Positions 6,155-14,266 of a stretch of 24,126 bases of DNA are shown one piece after another. Origin of the DNA: a virus. Under the pieces are notes generated by a model that saw nothing but the letters and a program-made list of their open reading frames with translations, had not been told where the DNA came from and did not search any database. The stretch's first letter is position 1; every line of letters starts with the position of its first letter. The stretch covers positions 1 to 24,126 of the IMG/VR virus record IMGVR_UViG_3300044991_000500, one strand, 5' to 3'. Both the position numbers and the translations under genes were made by a program.

Positions 6155-6293
6155 TGTGCTTTTTTGGTCTGCCGCCGAGCTTTCCATTTTCCCGAGCGGC
6201 CTTTGATTTTGCCTCAGATTTTGCCCTACCTAGCTCCCCTGCCATTTGGCGGAGACTCGCATCAAAAATGTGCTGACAGGCTGGGCATTTCAT
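6030..6293 (-). CDS. Small Zn-knuckle/AT-hook-like protein overlapping recT
   Basis: From the ATG at 6291-6293 the protein reads MKCPACQHIFDASLRQMAGE, a helical AKSEAKSKAARENGK, then LGGRPKK. One CxxC and a GGRPKK AT-hook-like end are typical of a family of very short phage proteins that normally stop right after the GRPKK motif. Here no stop occurs, and the frame runs on for about 40 more residues into recT in another reading frame (to 6030). That tail looks like out-of-frame sequence. A TTG start at 6333-6335 would add 14 residues. The N-terminal part is likely real; the C-terminal end is doubtful. Confidence 0.5.
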   Translation of the reverse strand: MKCPACQHIFDASLRQMAGELGRAKSEAKSKAARENGKLGGRPKKHNEQGTIANQTVRASRNGKQIQRRTAKTARNTQGDVDAQSVE

Positions 6294-6343
6294 CGGTCGA
6301 CACAAACCATAAACCCAACGGCAGGTTTGCGTCAAGCGGAAAT

Positions 6344-9031
6344 TTACGCGACATCAAGGTCAACGAGTCGAATCGTCCGGTAGAGATCACCGTTAGTTAC
6401 GTCGATGTAGCTGGCTCCAATGACCGTCTCGCCAAATCCGTAGGAGCGCATAGGTCTCCAAACTGTTGCTGGTGTAATTATTCCGCCAGATGCACCAATC
6501 ACTTGATTGCTGCAGTCAAAGTTAAAAGAGGTAAATCCTTTGGATCTACAATAAGTCGCAAGCTCGGTTTGACTTACAACCCAATAGTATTGAGATATAA
6601 CGGTGTCATACAGTTTTTTAGCTTGAACACCATTTGCTAGAAACGAGTTGTATTGATTTTCATCAATAAAGAAACACGGTCCTTCTGATAGATCCAAACA
6701 AGTTGTGGTTGTGTCCTTTGGCATCAAGATTCCTAATCTAGATCCTTGTAAAAGTCCTGAAGCACCAAAACTATAGATAGGACACCATTCCTCACCGTGA
6801 CCCATCGGAACCGCTCGATTCCATCCACCAACGTGCGCTTCTAACAAGTTCCAAAGGAAAGCGGACTTTGGGATTTTGTGATAGAAATTGCCTATGTTGT
6901 TATAAACGTTAGCCCCTGAGTTATAAGGAAGATCAAAATAAGTGGTTGCACCCCACCTAATGTCTGCAATATATGCTTGCTCGGTTGATGTAACAGAAAC
7001 TTGAGTGTACCAAGGAGCCAAACAAGCCATTGCAGGGTTGTTCCTGTCTTTGAATACATCATCAGCAACACCATTGCTTTGCACCGTCTGATTTGGCTTG
7101 CCAAGTATTCTGACAGAAGCATCAACACCGCCTTTGCCTCCCCACTTATTGATCCAGAAATCAGATCCAAATACATTGGTTATGGCCGGAACCAGCGGAT
7201 CGGTTGTGAATACTCGCTCAAGATTAGAATCGTAGACGCTGCTTGAGAAACCCCAAGGTCCACCAGAAGGAACGTAAGCGCAATTGACTGCTGGATAAGA
7301 GCTTGCACTTCCAATTGCGGTTCCAATCTGCGGGAAAACGTAACCATACATACCGCTGTAATTACTTGGTTGAGCGATTATGTAGGTCTTCTTTGCTGAT
7401 ATGTATGGAGTACCAGTCCATGCACCAACGCCAAATCCTTTTGGCCTTAAATCTGTCCGCAACTCTATTACGTTTGCGGTTCTCTCGTAGTTTGGCAAAT
7501 CACTAAAAGCGTTGGCATCATAATTTTCAATCCCTCTAGCCGTTGACGCTACTACTTGTAATCCAATTGGAGTTAACCTGACAATCCCAACTTTCTCCTC
7601 TGGTATATCAACTACATCGTCATAATTGACGAGAAATCCTTCTTCTACTGCAATGCGTCTGCGGAGGTCTCGCATTGTCTCCATCCACGTTGGAATGTTG
7701 CCAGCTTGCCATTGAGTTGCTGCGTTCGGTGCTGCTACATCTTGAGTGTAATAGTATTCTGGGTAACCGATTAAAATGTTAGTAGTTGTTGGATTGATCT
7801 GCCAATACGGATCAGATGCGCCAAAGAACACATTACAATCAATAGGATATATCCTAATGATAGAAATTTGATCTTTAGTGCTCATCACTAAAACATCTCC
7901 GCTTACTTCTACGTTAATTCCTACACGATTAAGTTGCTCGGTAAATAGCGTAACACCGCTGAAAACTCTTATGTAATCTTCTGTTACATAATTGGTAAGA
8001 CTGTTGTAGACCTGAACCCTAGCGCGTCCCCAAGTGAAGATCGCATCACCAATTGTTGTATTTGCATCAGATGGGTCCGCATATTCCGGATACATTGTGC
8101 GGATATCGTGCATATATCGCGCATCTACCCAAGCTCCCATTGCTCGCATCCACTGAAGAGCAATAAATGGATTGGCAATGTTGTTAGCTTTAGCGGATCG
8201 CTCCATGCAAACGGACAGCGATTCTGGTTGTCCGTACATTGGCGGACCACCGGCAAAATAAGGAACGTCTCCCGCGACGTAAGGGAAGAAGTAAACGCAG
8301 GGAGTAGCATCACGCCAAGTCGATAACCAAGTACCGTCAGCGCGTCTCCTGAACGATCTACAGCCCATTGCTGGGACCGTCTTGCGTTCTCCAGAACCGT
8401 CTGGCAATTGGAGAAAAACTGTAATGTCTCTGCTGCTACAGTTATGGACTCGCCAGCAATCAAACCTCTTGTATGAATTAAGAATCCTGAACGTGGAAAT
8501 ACCTTCAAGCTTAATCTCAGCAACAGCGGTCTTGTGGTTGTGGATTCTGCCGGGAGGTAATGAAGGAACCGATCCAACTGAAGAAAAGTAAGATCTAACG
8601 TATGACAGATAACCGGAATTCCAATCGTCCCAACCTAAATGGACATCGTATTCAATGCCATCAACAGTCCTTTTGTGTAACTCAAAAGATTTTTGAATTG
8701 CCGCAATGTTGCAATCATTGGAATTGAATGTGGTAACGTATTTATCAAGATAAACCTGACCACCTTCTTTATCTTGATATTTGACTTCTAAGTTGGAAAG
8801 CTCACTTGCAATCTGTGTTTGAGTCAGAGTGCTTCCAGTTACATAGAAGCTTGTGTCGGGATCTCTTGAATAATCGTAACTAACACCGAGAGGTATTTTT
8901 GACGTAAGACCCAGAACATATGGAGTTTTTCCGTCTAATGTTCTAACACACTTATTGTCAAATCTAGAGTACAGATCATTGAGATTGCCAGCACTCCACA
9001 TTCGATCACTGCGATCAACTGCGAATGGCAT
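6344..9031 (-). CDS. Large putative tail-tip / receptor-binding protein
   Basis: An 895-aa protein, the largest in the window and last of the tail genes. It is rich in Tyr, Trp, Asn, Gly and Ser, with scattered cysteines. Segments include LGWDDWNSGYLSYVRSYFSS near residue 130 and HKIPKSAFLWNLLEAHVGGW near residue 730. No known family motif is visible to me. Position (after tape measure and distal proteins), size and aromatic beta-rich composition suggest a tail-tip hub or host-recognition protein. The gene is visibly AT-richer than the head genes: 33% G+C over 7741-7800 by hand count. It begins one base past the preceding small gene. Confidence 0.6.
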   Translation of the reverse strand: MPFAVDRSDRMWSAGNLNDLYSRFDNKCVRTLDGKTPYVLGLTSKIPLGVSYDYSRDPDTSFYVTGSTLTQTQIASELSNLEVKYQDKEGGQVYLDKYVTTFNSNDCNIAAIQKSFELHKRTVDGIEYDVHLGWDDWNSGYLSYVRSYFSSVGSVPSLPPGRIHNHKTAVAEIKLEGISTFRILNSYKRFDCWRVHNCSSRDITVFLQLPDGSGERKTVPAMGCRSFRRRADGTWLSTWRDATPCVYFFPYVAGDVPYFAGGPPMYGQPESLSVCMERSAKANNIANPFIALQWMRAMGAWVDARYMHDIRTMYPEYADPSDANTTIGDAIFTWGRARVQVYNSLTNYVTEDYIRVFSGVTLFTEQLNRVGINVEVSGDVLVMSTKDQISIIRIYPIDCNVFFGASDPYWQINPTTTNILIGYPEYYYTQDVAAPNAATQWQAGNIPTWMETMRDLRRRIAVEEGFLVNYDDVVDIPEEKVGIVRLTPIGLQVVASTARGIENYDANAFSDLPNYERTANVIELRTDLRPKGFGVGAWTGTPYISAKKTYIIAQPSNYSGMYGYVFPQIGTAIGSASSYPAVNCAYVPSGGPWGFSSSVYDSNLERVFTTDPLVPAITNVFGSDFWINKWGGKGGVDASVRILGKPNQTVQSNGVADDVFKDRNNPAMACLAPWYTQVSVTSTEQAYIADIRWGATTYFDLPYNSGANVYNNIGNFYHKIPKSAFLWNLLEAHVGGWNRAVPMGHGEEWCPIYSFGASGLLQGSRLGILMPKDTTTTCLDLSEGPCFFIDENQYNSFLANGVQAKKLYDTVISQYYWVVSQTELATYCRSKGFTSFNFDCSNQVIGASGGIITPATVWRPMRSYGFGETVIGASYIDVTNGDLYRTIRLVDLDVA

Positions 9032-9032
9032 A

Positions 9033-9245
9033 TCAATAGAACCACGATTCCTCTGAAGTTAAAGTTGCACCATTACCAAAAGATTTTACTTTTAGAGTGG
9101 TTCCATTTGCGCTTTGTTCAATACGCTGCCCGGGTCCAGCAACCAATTGGGCGCGCCGAACAGCTTCAATCAATTTGTTAATGGCCCGAGCATGGTCTGA
9201 CTTCAAACCGCTTTCAGAAACTTTTCCCGGCAGTTCGATTGGCAT
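9033..9245 (-). CDS. Small tail-region protein, 70 aa
   Basis: Reads MPIELPGKVSESGLKSDHAR, then a helix AINKLIEAVRRAQLVAGPGQ, then a short beta segment ending SEESWFY. Proteins with this N-terminal helix plus a GPG-x-R-x-x-x-S-x-N-G-T-T motif are frequent beside tail-fibre genes in environmental phages, but I cannot name a function. It lies 1 base from the 895-aa gene and 3 bases from the preceding paralogue, so it belongs to the tail operon. Confidence 0.65.
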   Translation of the reverse strand: MPIELPGKVSESGLKSDHARAINKLIEAVRRAQLVAGPGQRIEQSANGTTLKVKSFGNGATLTSEESWFY

Positions 9246-9248
9246 AGG

Positions 9249-9605
9249 TTAAATCTCACAAAATTGTGCAAATATTTTGACGGAACTGTTTGAGGCTTTG
9301 ACGTACATGGTGGCATCAACCCAAGGGATAAGAATAAACTGCCCAGCGGGAATTTGAAACGAGTACGGCGAAGAAGGCCCAATTGAGACTGAATTAACCA
9401 AGTCTAAGTTTACCACCAAAAGGCGATAGGGCGTACCAAGATCGGCGGTCAAGTCTAATGCTTCGTCACTTGTACCAACCACTTGCGTTTGTTGCCCCAT
9501 GTCGGTGCCTGTCATGTTGGCTATCGCACTGTAAGACATTGAGTTGATTGAAGCTCCACCTTTGGATGCGTAGAGCCGCGCCGACATCTCGACTTCATTA
9601 GCCAT
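9249..9605 (-). CDS. Tail-associated beta-rich protein, paralogue 2 of a tandem pair
   Basis: A 118-aa protein. It shares with its neighbour at 9618-9992 the opening MA-E-x-x-M-ARLYASK, the central TGTDMGQQTQ, a PYRLLVVNLD strand, IPAGQFILIPW and the identical ending FCEI. The likely fold is a single beta-sandwich. Position between tape-measure-linked genes and the tip gene suggests a structural accessory of the tail, but function is unknown. Its start has the leader CCAACAACACT before ATG and no SD. Duplication and divergence from the adjacent gene is clear. Confidence 0.75.
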   Translation of the reverse strand: MANEVEMSARLYASKGGASINSMSYSAIANMTGTDMGQQTQVVGTSDEALDLTADLGTPYRLLVVNLDLVNSVSIGPSSPYSFQIPAGQFILIPWVDATMYVKASNSSVKIFAQFCEI

Positions 9606-9617
9606 AGTGTTGTTGGG

Positions 9618-9992
9618 TTAAATCTCGCAGAAAGTGGCCTGAATGGTCACCGCAGAGGTGTTGGCAATCAGGTACAAATTAGTGTTAAGGTAAGGAATCA
9701 ACATCGTTTCACCAGCGGGAAGGCGCATCGTACCTGCACCAGCAATAAATCCGCTTGTAAACGAAAGCTCAACGTAATTGGTGTTGTCTAGATTTGAGAT
9801 TAGTACTTTGTATGGGCTAGAGACATCGACAGGAACGTCAAGAGTTTCGGAAGACGCGGTTCCAATAGATTGCGTTTGAGAACCCATATCGGTTCCAACC
9901 ATGGTTGCGGATTTGGTATAGGTTACGGAAGGCAAGTAGGCTCCATTTTTTGAAGCGTAGAGCCGAGCCGTCATTTGGATTTCGTCTGCCAT
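9618..9992 (-). CDS. Tail-associated beta-rich protein, paralogue 1 of a tandem pair
   Basis: A 124-aa protein opening MADEIQMTARLYASKNGAYL, with VGTDMGSQTQSIGT, SSPYKVLISNLDNTNYVEL and LPAGETMLIPYLN, ending ATFCEI. It aligns over its full length with the next gene and is six residues longer; most of the difference is a SGFIAGAGT insertion before the LPAG strand. I infer a virion protein from position. Two copies side by side may form hetero-oligomers or allow variation of a surface. The leader shares TAACAAACA and CTTAC elements with that of the tail-tube gene at 13037. Confidence 0.75.
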   Translation of the reverse strand: MADEIQMTARLYASKNGAYLPSVTYTKSATMVGTDMGSQTQSIGTASSETLDVPVDVSSPYKVLISNLDNTNYVELSFTSGFIAGAGTMRLPAGETMLIPYLNTNLYLIANTSAVTIQATFCEI

Positions 9993-10007
9993 ATTTGTAA
10001 GTGTTTG

Positions 10008-10835
10008 TTAGCTGAAGTACGGGTAAATGTCTAGGTCCCAAGCCGCAAAAGTCCAAGTCTGCGTTTGCTCAACTTGGTTGGTTTTTGCAATCAACGATGT
10101 AGATTGGTTCATTTGCAACCATCCCCATTGGGTGCCGGGAATTGGCTGTAGGAGCGGGTTGATTGGCGGTCGCGGCATTAACTGCTGCACCGCCGTAGGA
10201 AACTGGTAATCGAACGCTAGGCGCGCGCCGGAATAGATTGGCGGCATTGCGTCGGGAATTTGCGGCAAGCCATTGTTTCCGCTAAACGATCCAACCTTAG
10301 AAAGTGAAACTCGACTGATAGGGAAAGATTCCTGACCTCTTGCAAGCTTTGCCCAAATTTTTTGAGCCAATGGAAAATTCTGGTCTCCAAGTACTTTCTG
10401 TCCGTTTTTGACAGCGTTTTCAATGTCGTAGCGGTATTGAGAAATACTTACATACTTCATTGCTTCAGCCATTACGGCTGGAAGCGAAAACAAACTCATT
10501 TCAATGTAATCGGTTTTAAATTCATACCGAAACGAACCTTGTTCTGATCCAACGCCTACGATATAGGCGTTTTCAATTGGATTAAGAGGGTTAGACGTTG
10601 GTCCGTTAAAAATGACCGTTGCCGAAGCATAAGGCCCAGACTCATCAATTGAAACTTTGCAGCCAGCATTTAGCCAATGAAAAGACTGAATGCGCAACGC
10701 ATCTTTGCTGCCGCGATAGACATAGGTCCAAACGGCTCCGGTTCCAGATCCAGAATTTTCAAATTTTCTTGAAACCGGAATGTAGTCAAAGGTGTCTGGA
10801 TTTGGCCCGTTTGGGGTAAAAATGATGTTTGCCAT
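10008..10835 (-). CDS. Putative distal tail protein
   Basis: A 275-aa protein following the tape measure gene directly; the two share one base (TAATG at 10835). Beta-rich N-terminal half (WTYVYRGSKDALRIQSFHWL), a helical middle (YRYDIENAVKNGQKVLGDQN) and a proline-rich C-terminal third (LMPRPPINPLLQPIPGTQWG). I recognise no family motif. The gene right after the tape measure usually encodes the distal tail protein that joins tube to tip; that is the basis of the call. It could equally be a baseplate-like or fibre-attachment protein. Confidence 0.5.
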   Translation of the reverse strand: MANIIFTPNGPNPDTFDYIPVSRKFENSGSGTGAVWTYVYRGSKDALRIQSFHWLNAGCKVSIDESGPYASATVIFNGPTSNPLNPIENAYIVGVGSEQGSFRYEFKTDYIEMSLFSLPAVMAEAMKYVSISQYRYDIENAVKNGQKVLGDQNFPLAQKIWAKLARGQESFPISRVSLSKVGSFSGNNGLPQIPDAMPPIYSGARLAFDYQFPTAVQQLMPRPPINPLLQPIPGTQWGWLQMNQSTSLIAKTNQVEQTQTWTFAAWDLDIYPYFS

Positions 10836-11989
10836 TATTCGCCTCGTATTGCGTTGGCTGTTCTATCCGTATTTGTCGCTATTCGTTCAAGTTTGTCAAC
10901 TTGGGTTCGAAGCGTATCAATAACTTTTTGTTGGGAGGATTGATAGCCGCTAAAACCGCCAATTCTAGCCAACGAATCTCCTCCAGCACCCATAAACGTA
11001 GTGTTTACAGCTTTGCTCAGATCGGCTAAACGATTTTGTTCGGCTATGTTGGTTTTACCGCTAAAACCTTCCATTGAAAACTTTGACTTTGCTTCCTCAG
11101 ATTTTTTACGAGAGGCTTGTTTGGCAGCCAACGCTACATCTTGCTCGTTAAGTGAAGCCATGTACGCTTGTCCTGTTTGGCTAAAAAGATGTTTGATGTT
11201 GCCAGTAAATGTGGTTCCGCCAATAAGTTGCCTACCCCGCGCAACCATTATAATAAAGGTTTGAATAGAAGCTCCCATTGCCTCAAACCATCTCGCCAAA
11301 GGTTGAACTATATTTGCGGTAATGCTTCCCATGCCTGCAACCATTGTTTGATTCATCAACTCAACGCGATCATTTGCTTCGGTAAGAGCGGTAACAACTT
11401 CGTTAGACATTACCAATCCAAGCTGATGAGCTTGTTCTGTAGCACTTGCTAGCCCGTTAGCCATTGCCGGAATAAGCCCTCCAGCACCTTTGCCAGCAAG
11501 CTCTGTAAATGCCGCAACCAATTGTTGAGGATTAGCGTTTCCTTCAAACGACTGGCCCATTTTTATAAAAATATCTTCAAGTTTAGCGGATCGGATTTCT
11601 TTCGCAGAAACTCCCAGTTGTTCAAAACTTGCAACAATCCCATCATCCCCAGACAAAGCTTTTGATCTTGCAATGGTGATTTTTTGCAAAGCTGAACTTA
11701 CATCGTCTAGAGATCCGCCGCTTGATTCTGCGGCAAACTTCATTTCCTGAAGAAATTTAGACGAAACACCAAGTTGGTCTGAAAGGTTGTTTAGCTTGCT
11801 GGCTAAGTCTAAAGCTTGTTTTCCAAAATCAGCTAGTTTATCGACAGCAAACACGCTTCCGAATGCGGCAGCAGCGTCGCCCTTAAAGCTCCTAGCCATC
11901 TGCTTTCCAAGGCTTTCAGCCTTTTTGACACCAATGTTAAGATCCGTTAGGTCAACGCCAATCTTTGCTAGGATTGAAAAAATTCCCAT
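10835..11989 (-). CDS. Tape measure protein (short)
   Basis: A 384-aa, mostly helical protein with the N-terminal pattern of tape measures: FSILAKIGVDLTDLNIGVKK, then LGKQMARSFKGDAAAAFGSV. Long Ala/Ser/Lys/Gln-rich amphipathic stretches follow (LGVSSKFLQEMKFAAESSGG, FTELAGKGAGGLIPAMANGL), with one hydrophobic segment near residue 240 (QTFIIMVARG). It ends in a coiled coil (KVIDTLRTQVDKLERIATNT). Tape measures fix tail length at roughly 0.15 nm per residue, so about 58 nm is predicted here, short for a siphovirus. It follows the chaperone-like gene by eight bases. Confidence 0.75.
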   Translation of the reverse strand: MGIFSILAKIGVDLTDLNIGVKKAESLGKQMARSFKGDAAAAFGSVFAVDKLADFGKQALDLASKLNNLSDQLGVSSKFLQEMKFAAESSGGSLDDVSSALQKITIARSKALSGDDGIVASFEQLGVSAKEIRSAKLEDIFIKMGQSFEGNANPQQLVAAFTELAGKGAGGLIPAMANGLASATEQAHQLGLVMSNEVVTALTEANDRVELMNQTMVAGMGSITANIVQPLARWFEAMGASIQTFIIMVARGRQLIGGTTFTGNIKHLFSQTGQAYMASLNEQDVALAAKQASRKKSEEAKSKFSMEGFSGKTNIAEQNRLADLSKAVNTTFMGAGGDSLARIGGFSGYQSSQQKVIDTLRTQVDKLERIATNTDRTANAIRGE

Positions 11990-11997
11990 GGTTTGTT

Positions 11998-12552
11998 TCA
12001 GTTACTGCTTTGAGCGTATTCCCAAAGTGCTTCTTGTTCCTCTGACCAAAGTTCTACCTGCCCGTGCATTTCAGCGTGGGCAAGGACAAGCCGCTCCGCA
12101 TCTATAACTGCCATTCTAAGCGCGGTTTCCTCTCGAAAGCCAAGATCCATCAACGAGATTAAAATCCGCTCAGGCCAAGGCATTGACAACTTTTTAGACT
12201 TTTTTGCTCCGTCATGAATAATTTCTGGCGCGTTGGACTGAGATGAAATCCATTTTTCAAACTTTAATTTTTCAACCAACAGATTCATTCGGCGCAACCT
12301 AAGCGACCAAAGCTTAAACAAAAGCCATCGAAACCTTGAGGTGATCATTCGTTCCGCTTGAGACGGGTCTTCCGCACAAATCGCGACGGCTTCAATCAAG
12401 TCAGGCAAGGTGATAGACCCGCCAAAAATCACAGGAGACTCCAGCCTGTGCAAAGCTAGGGCATGGCCCACGCAAAAAGTTTTAAGGCAAACCCCAAGAA
12501 CTTTTGGTGGACCTTTATGACCTAAACTTAAAATTGAATTTAAAACGCTCAA
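11998..12552 (-). CDS. Putative tail assembly chaperone
   Basis: This 184-aa helical protein lies between the tail tube and tape measure genes, the conserved slot for tail assembly chaperones. Features are LPDLIEAVAICAEDPSQAER near residues 49-68, a basic stretch (FRWLLFKLWSLRLRRMNLLV) and an acidic end (VELWSEEQEALWEYAQSSN). The start is a TTG at 12550-12552 overlapping the tube-gene stop (TTGA). I see no second overlapping frame that would make the usual frameshifted long form. Assignment rests on position and composition, not on motifs. Confidence 0.55.
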   Translation of the reverse strand: MSVLNSILSLGHKGPPKVLGVCLKTFCVGHALALHRLESPVIFGGSITLPDLIEAVAICAEDPSQAERMITSRFRWLLFKLWSLRLRRMNLLVEKLKFEKWISSQSNAPEIIHDGAKKSKKLSMPWPERILISLMDLGFREETALRMAVIDAERLVLAHAEMHGQVELWSEEQEALWEYAQSSN

Positions 12553-13037
12553 GTTCCAAGAGCAGTCGCGGTACCAGTTGCAGTGATTCCAGTGTAGCGT
12601 TTAAGCGTGATTGTGCCAGTCGCCTTCCCGGTGTTGGTTGTCTTAATCGAACCTCCACCAGCGTAAATCCAGCGATTATTTGTATCAGCGTTGAGAGCGT
12701 CTGCGTAGCCACCAGCAACAATAACGGGCGCACCAGTAATTACGCACGTTCCATTAGCATCGGGAAGTTGAGCGGTTAATTTTGCAAGAGCAACGCTTGT
12801 GGCACTTGCTGGAACAAAATTTACGGTAAGCGTTAATCGGTTGTTGTATGCAACGTGACCAACGACTTCGCCCGTGGAATCCTTAATTTCTTCGGTGTCA
12901 CATTCATGAGATAGATCGTACGACTCCATATCGGGAGAAACGTATCCAGTCATAACTGCTGCGCCATTTGTGGATAGATAAAGGGCAAGCGTAGCCGGTG
13001 ATCCGTAAATGTATTTTTTGCCTTGGACGTTAGCCAT
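12549..13037 (-). CDS. Major tail tube protein
   Basis: A 162-aa protein with a beta-rich, Thr/Gly/Ala-rich composition typical of siphoviral tail tubes. Segments include IYGSPATLALYL, the acidic ECDTEEIKDSTGEVVGHVAY (residues 45-64), RLTLTVNFVPASATSVA and a C-terminal GKATGTITLKRYTGI. The E-E-I-K-D-x-x-G-E-V-V-G segment resembles the loop of lambda-V-like tube proteins. It follows the terminator-like gene by 12 bases and precedes the chaperone and tape measure, the standard order. The leader is A/C-rich (TAACAAACAACTTAC) without an SD. Confidence 0.75.
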   Translation of the reverse strand: MANVQGKKYIYGSPATLALYLSTNGAAVMTGYVSPDMESYDLSHECDTEEIKDSTGEVVGHVAYNNRLTLTVNFVPASATSVALAKLTAQLPDANGTCVITGAPVIVAGGYADALNADTNNRWIYAGGGSIKTTNTGKATGTITLKRYTGITATGTATALGT

Positions 13038-13049
13038 GTAAGTTGTTTG

Positions 13050-13532
13050 TTAAGTTGTTGCGGACGCAAAAAGTGTAAATGTTCTTGAAAAAATCCTAGA
13101 GCGATCTTGAATGTCAGTCGACCCAAAATCTGTTGGAAAAGCAAATTGGGCTGTAAATGGACCGTTTTCGTTAGACTGACCTACGCTCAAAATCAACGAA
13201 CCATTTTCAACAAATAAATCTTGCAGGGCTGAGTCAAAAATTTCGACGATTTTGAGAACTGAACTTTCCCCCGTGTCGTCTGCGGAGAGTTGCAAGTCAA
13301 CTCTAACTTCCATTTCGCAGGTCGTATCCGTAGGCATTACCGGCGTAGATCGCGTTACGTTAACGACAATGCGTGGATAAGACGGCATAGAATCCTCTAA
13401 GTCAGGATCTGAATTTGCCCCGTGACCGAAGCTTGTAAGGCATGTCGGTGTTCCGATTGGTGAATCGGACCAATCTAGAGCAGCAAGCCAATCTACAATG
13501 GCGCGTTCAGTTCTTAGGGAAACAGCGTTCAT
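13050..13532 (-). CDS. Putative tail terminator protein
   Basis: A 160-aa protein opening with helix TERAIVDWLAALDWSDSPIG. It then has the strand pattern YPRIVVNVTRSTPVMP, CEMEVRVDLQLSADD, a helix KIVEIFDSALQDLF and a final strand SRIFSRTFTLFA. This helix-strand-strand-helix-strand order matches gpU-like tail terminators that cap the tail tube and join it to the head. Position immediately before the tube gene agrees. The sequence itself is too divergent for certainty. It overlaps the preceding gene by four bases (13529-13532). Confidence 0.6.
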   Translation of the reverse strand: MNAVSLRTERAIVDWLAALDWSDSPIGTPTCLTSFGHGANSDPDLEDSMPSYPRIVVNVTRSTPVMPTDTTCEMEVRVDLQLSADDTGESSVLKIVEIFDSALQDLFVENGSLILSVGQSNENGPFTAQFAFPTDFGSTDIQDRSRIFSRTFTLFASATT

Positions 13533-14266
13533 TCGTTCACTTTAAATCCATTTTGCACCAATTCTTTGTTGGCCGCATCTACCAGCAATCCCATGCAGTG
13601 CTTTTCCATTTCCAAAGTTTCATCAGCAAGTGAACGGGTAAAAGCAGGGTTCAACACCGAGTAAACGCTACCACCTATTACAGGGACGCTTGCCCCAGAA
13701 ATTTCAACGGACGCTACTGGCGAGTAGCTTTCCTGCGCCCGGCTTGAAATAGCTTTCACCTGACTCGCGCGGTAAATCGCAACCGATTCCTGCTTTGCGT
13801 TGTATTCTGCCGAAAGGGCAATTGCTGCTTTGTTTGCGCTGTTGTACTTGCCGGTCTTAAGGCTCTTTGTTCCAAATTGTTTAAACCCTTGAAACCTTCT
13901 AATTCCTCGGACAGTCATTGCCCTAAGGTATCCAACGCCACCAATTGTTCGGCTTAAAACCTTTTTTGCGGCCATCCGCATTTTTTCGCCGTACAATCCC
14001 GGTCTTCGTTTTGAGTTAACAATCGCGTAGATTCTTTCGACTTCTCTGCCTTTTGATCCCTTGACTGATACCTTTTGGTACAATGCCGCGCGGAATTGTT
14101 TTCGTTTTTCAACCGGAGACTGAGGCGACAAAATCAAATACACCCGCACAAGCAGGTAAAACATCCTTGAGTTGCAAGCAGCGGGAAGGCTTCGTGATGT
14201 CGAAGCGAGGTATTTCCTCCAAGCCAACTGAAAACGCGATGTATCAAATGTGATGGTTGGAGTCAT
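13529..14266 (-). CDS. Basic neck/tail-completion-like protein
   Basis: This 245-aa protein is strongly basic in its first half (KVSVKGSKGREVERIYAIVN, then SKRRPGLYGEKMRMAAKKVL) and ends in a helical, acidic segment (SLADETLEMEKHCMGLLVDA). It occupies the slot before the tail terminator where HK97-gp10/lambda-Z-like tail completion proteins lie. I cannot identify a family motif. A neck role is inferred from position and from four-base overlaps with both neighbours (13529-13532, 14263-14266). The charge may favour contact with DNA in the neck channel. Confidence 0.5.
   Translation of the reverse strand: MTPTITFDTSRFQLAWRKYLASTSRSLPAACNSRMFYLLVRVYLILSPQSPVEKRKQFRAALYQKVSVKGSKGREVERIYAIVNSKRRPGLYGEKMRMAAKKVLSRTIGGVGYLRAMTVRGIRRFQGFKQFGTKSLKTGKYNSANKAAIALSAEYNAKQESVAIYRASQVKAISSRAQESYSPVASVEISGASVPVIGGSVYSVLNPAFTRSLADETLEMEKHCMGLLVDAANKELVQNGFKVNE

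Noticed and set aside
8125-8577. Second minus-strand frame (150 codons) inside the 895-aa gene
   Set aside because: It lies wholly within the tip gene in another frame and has no start context or domain; a chance frame.
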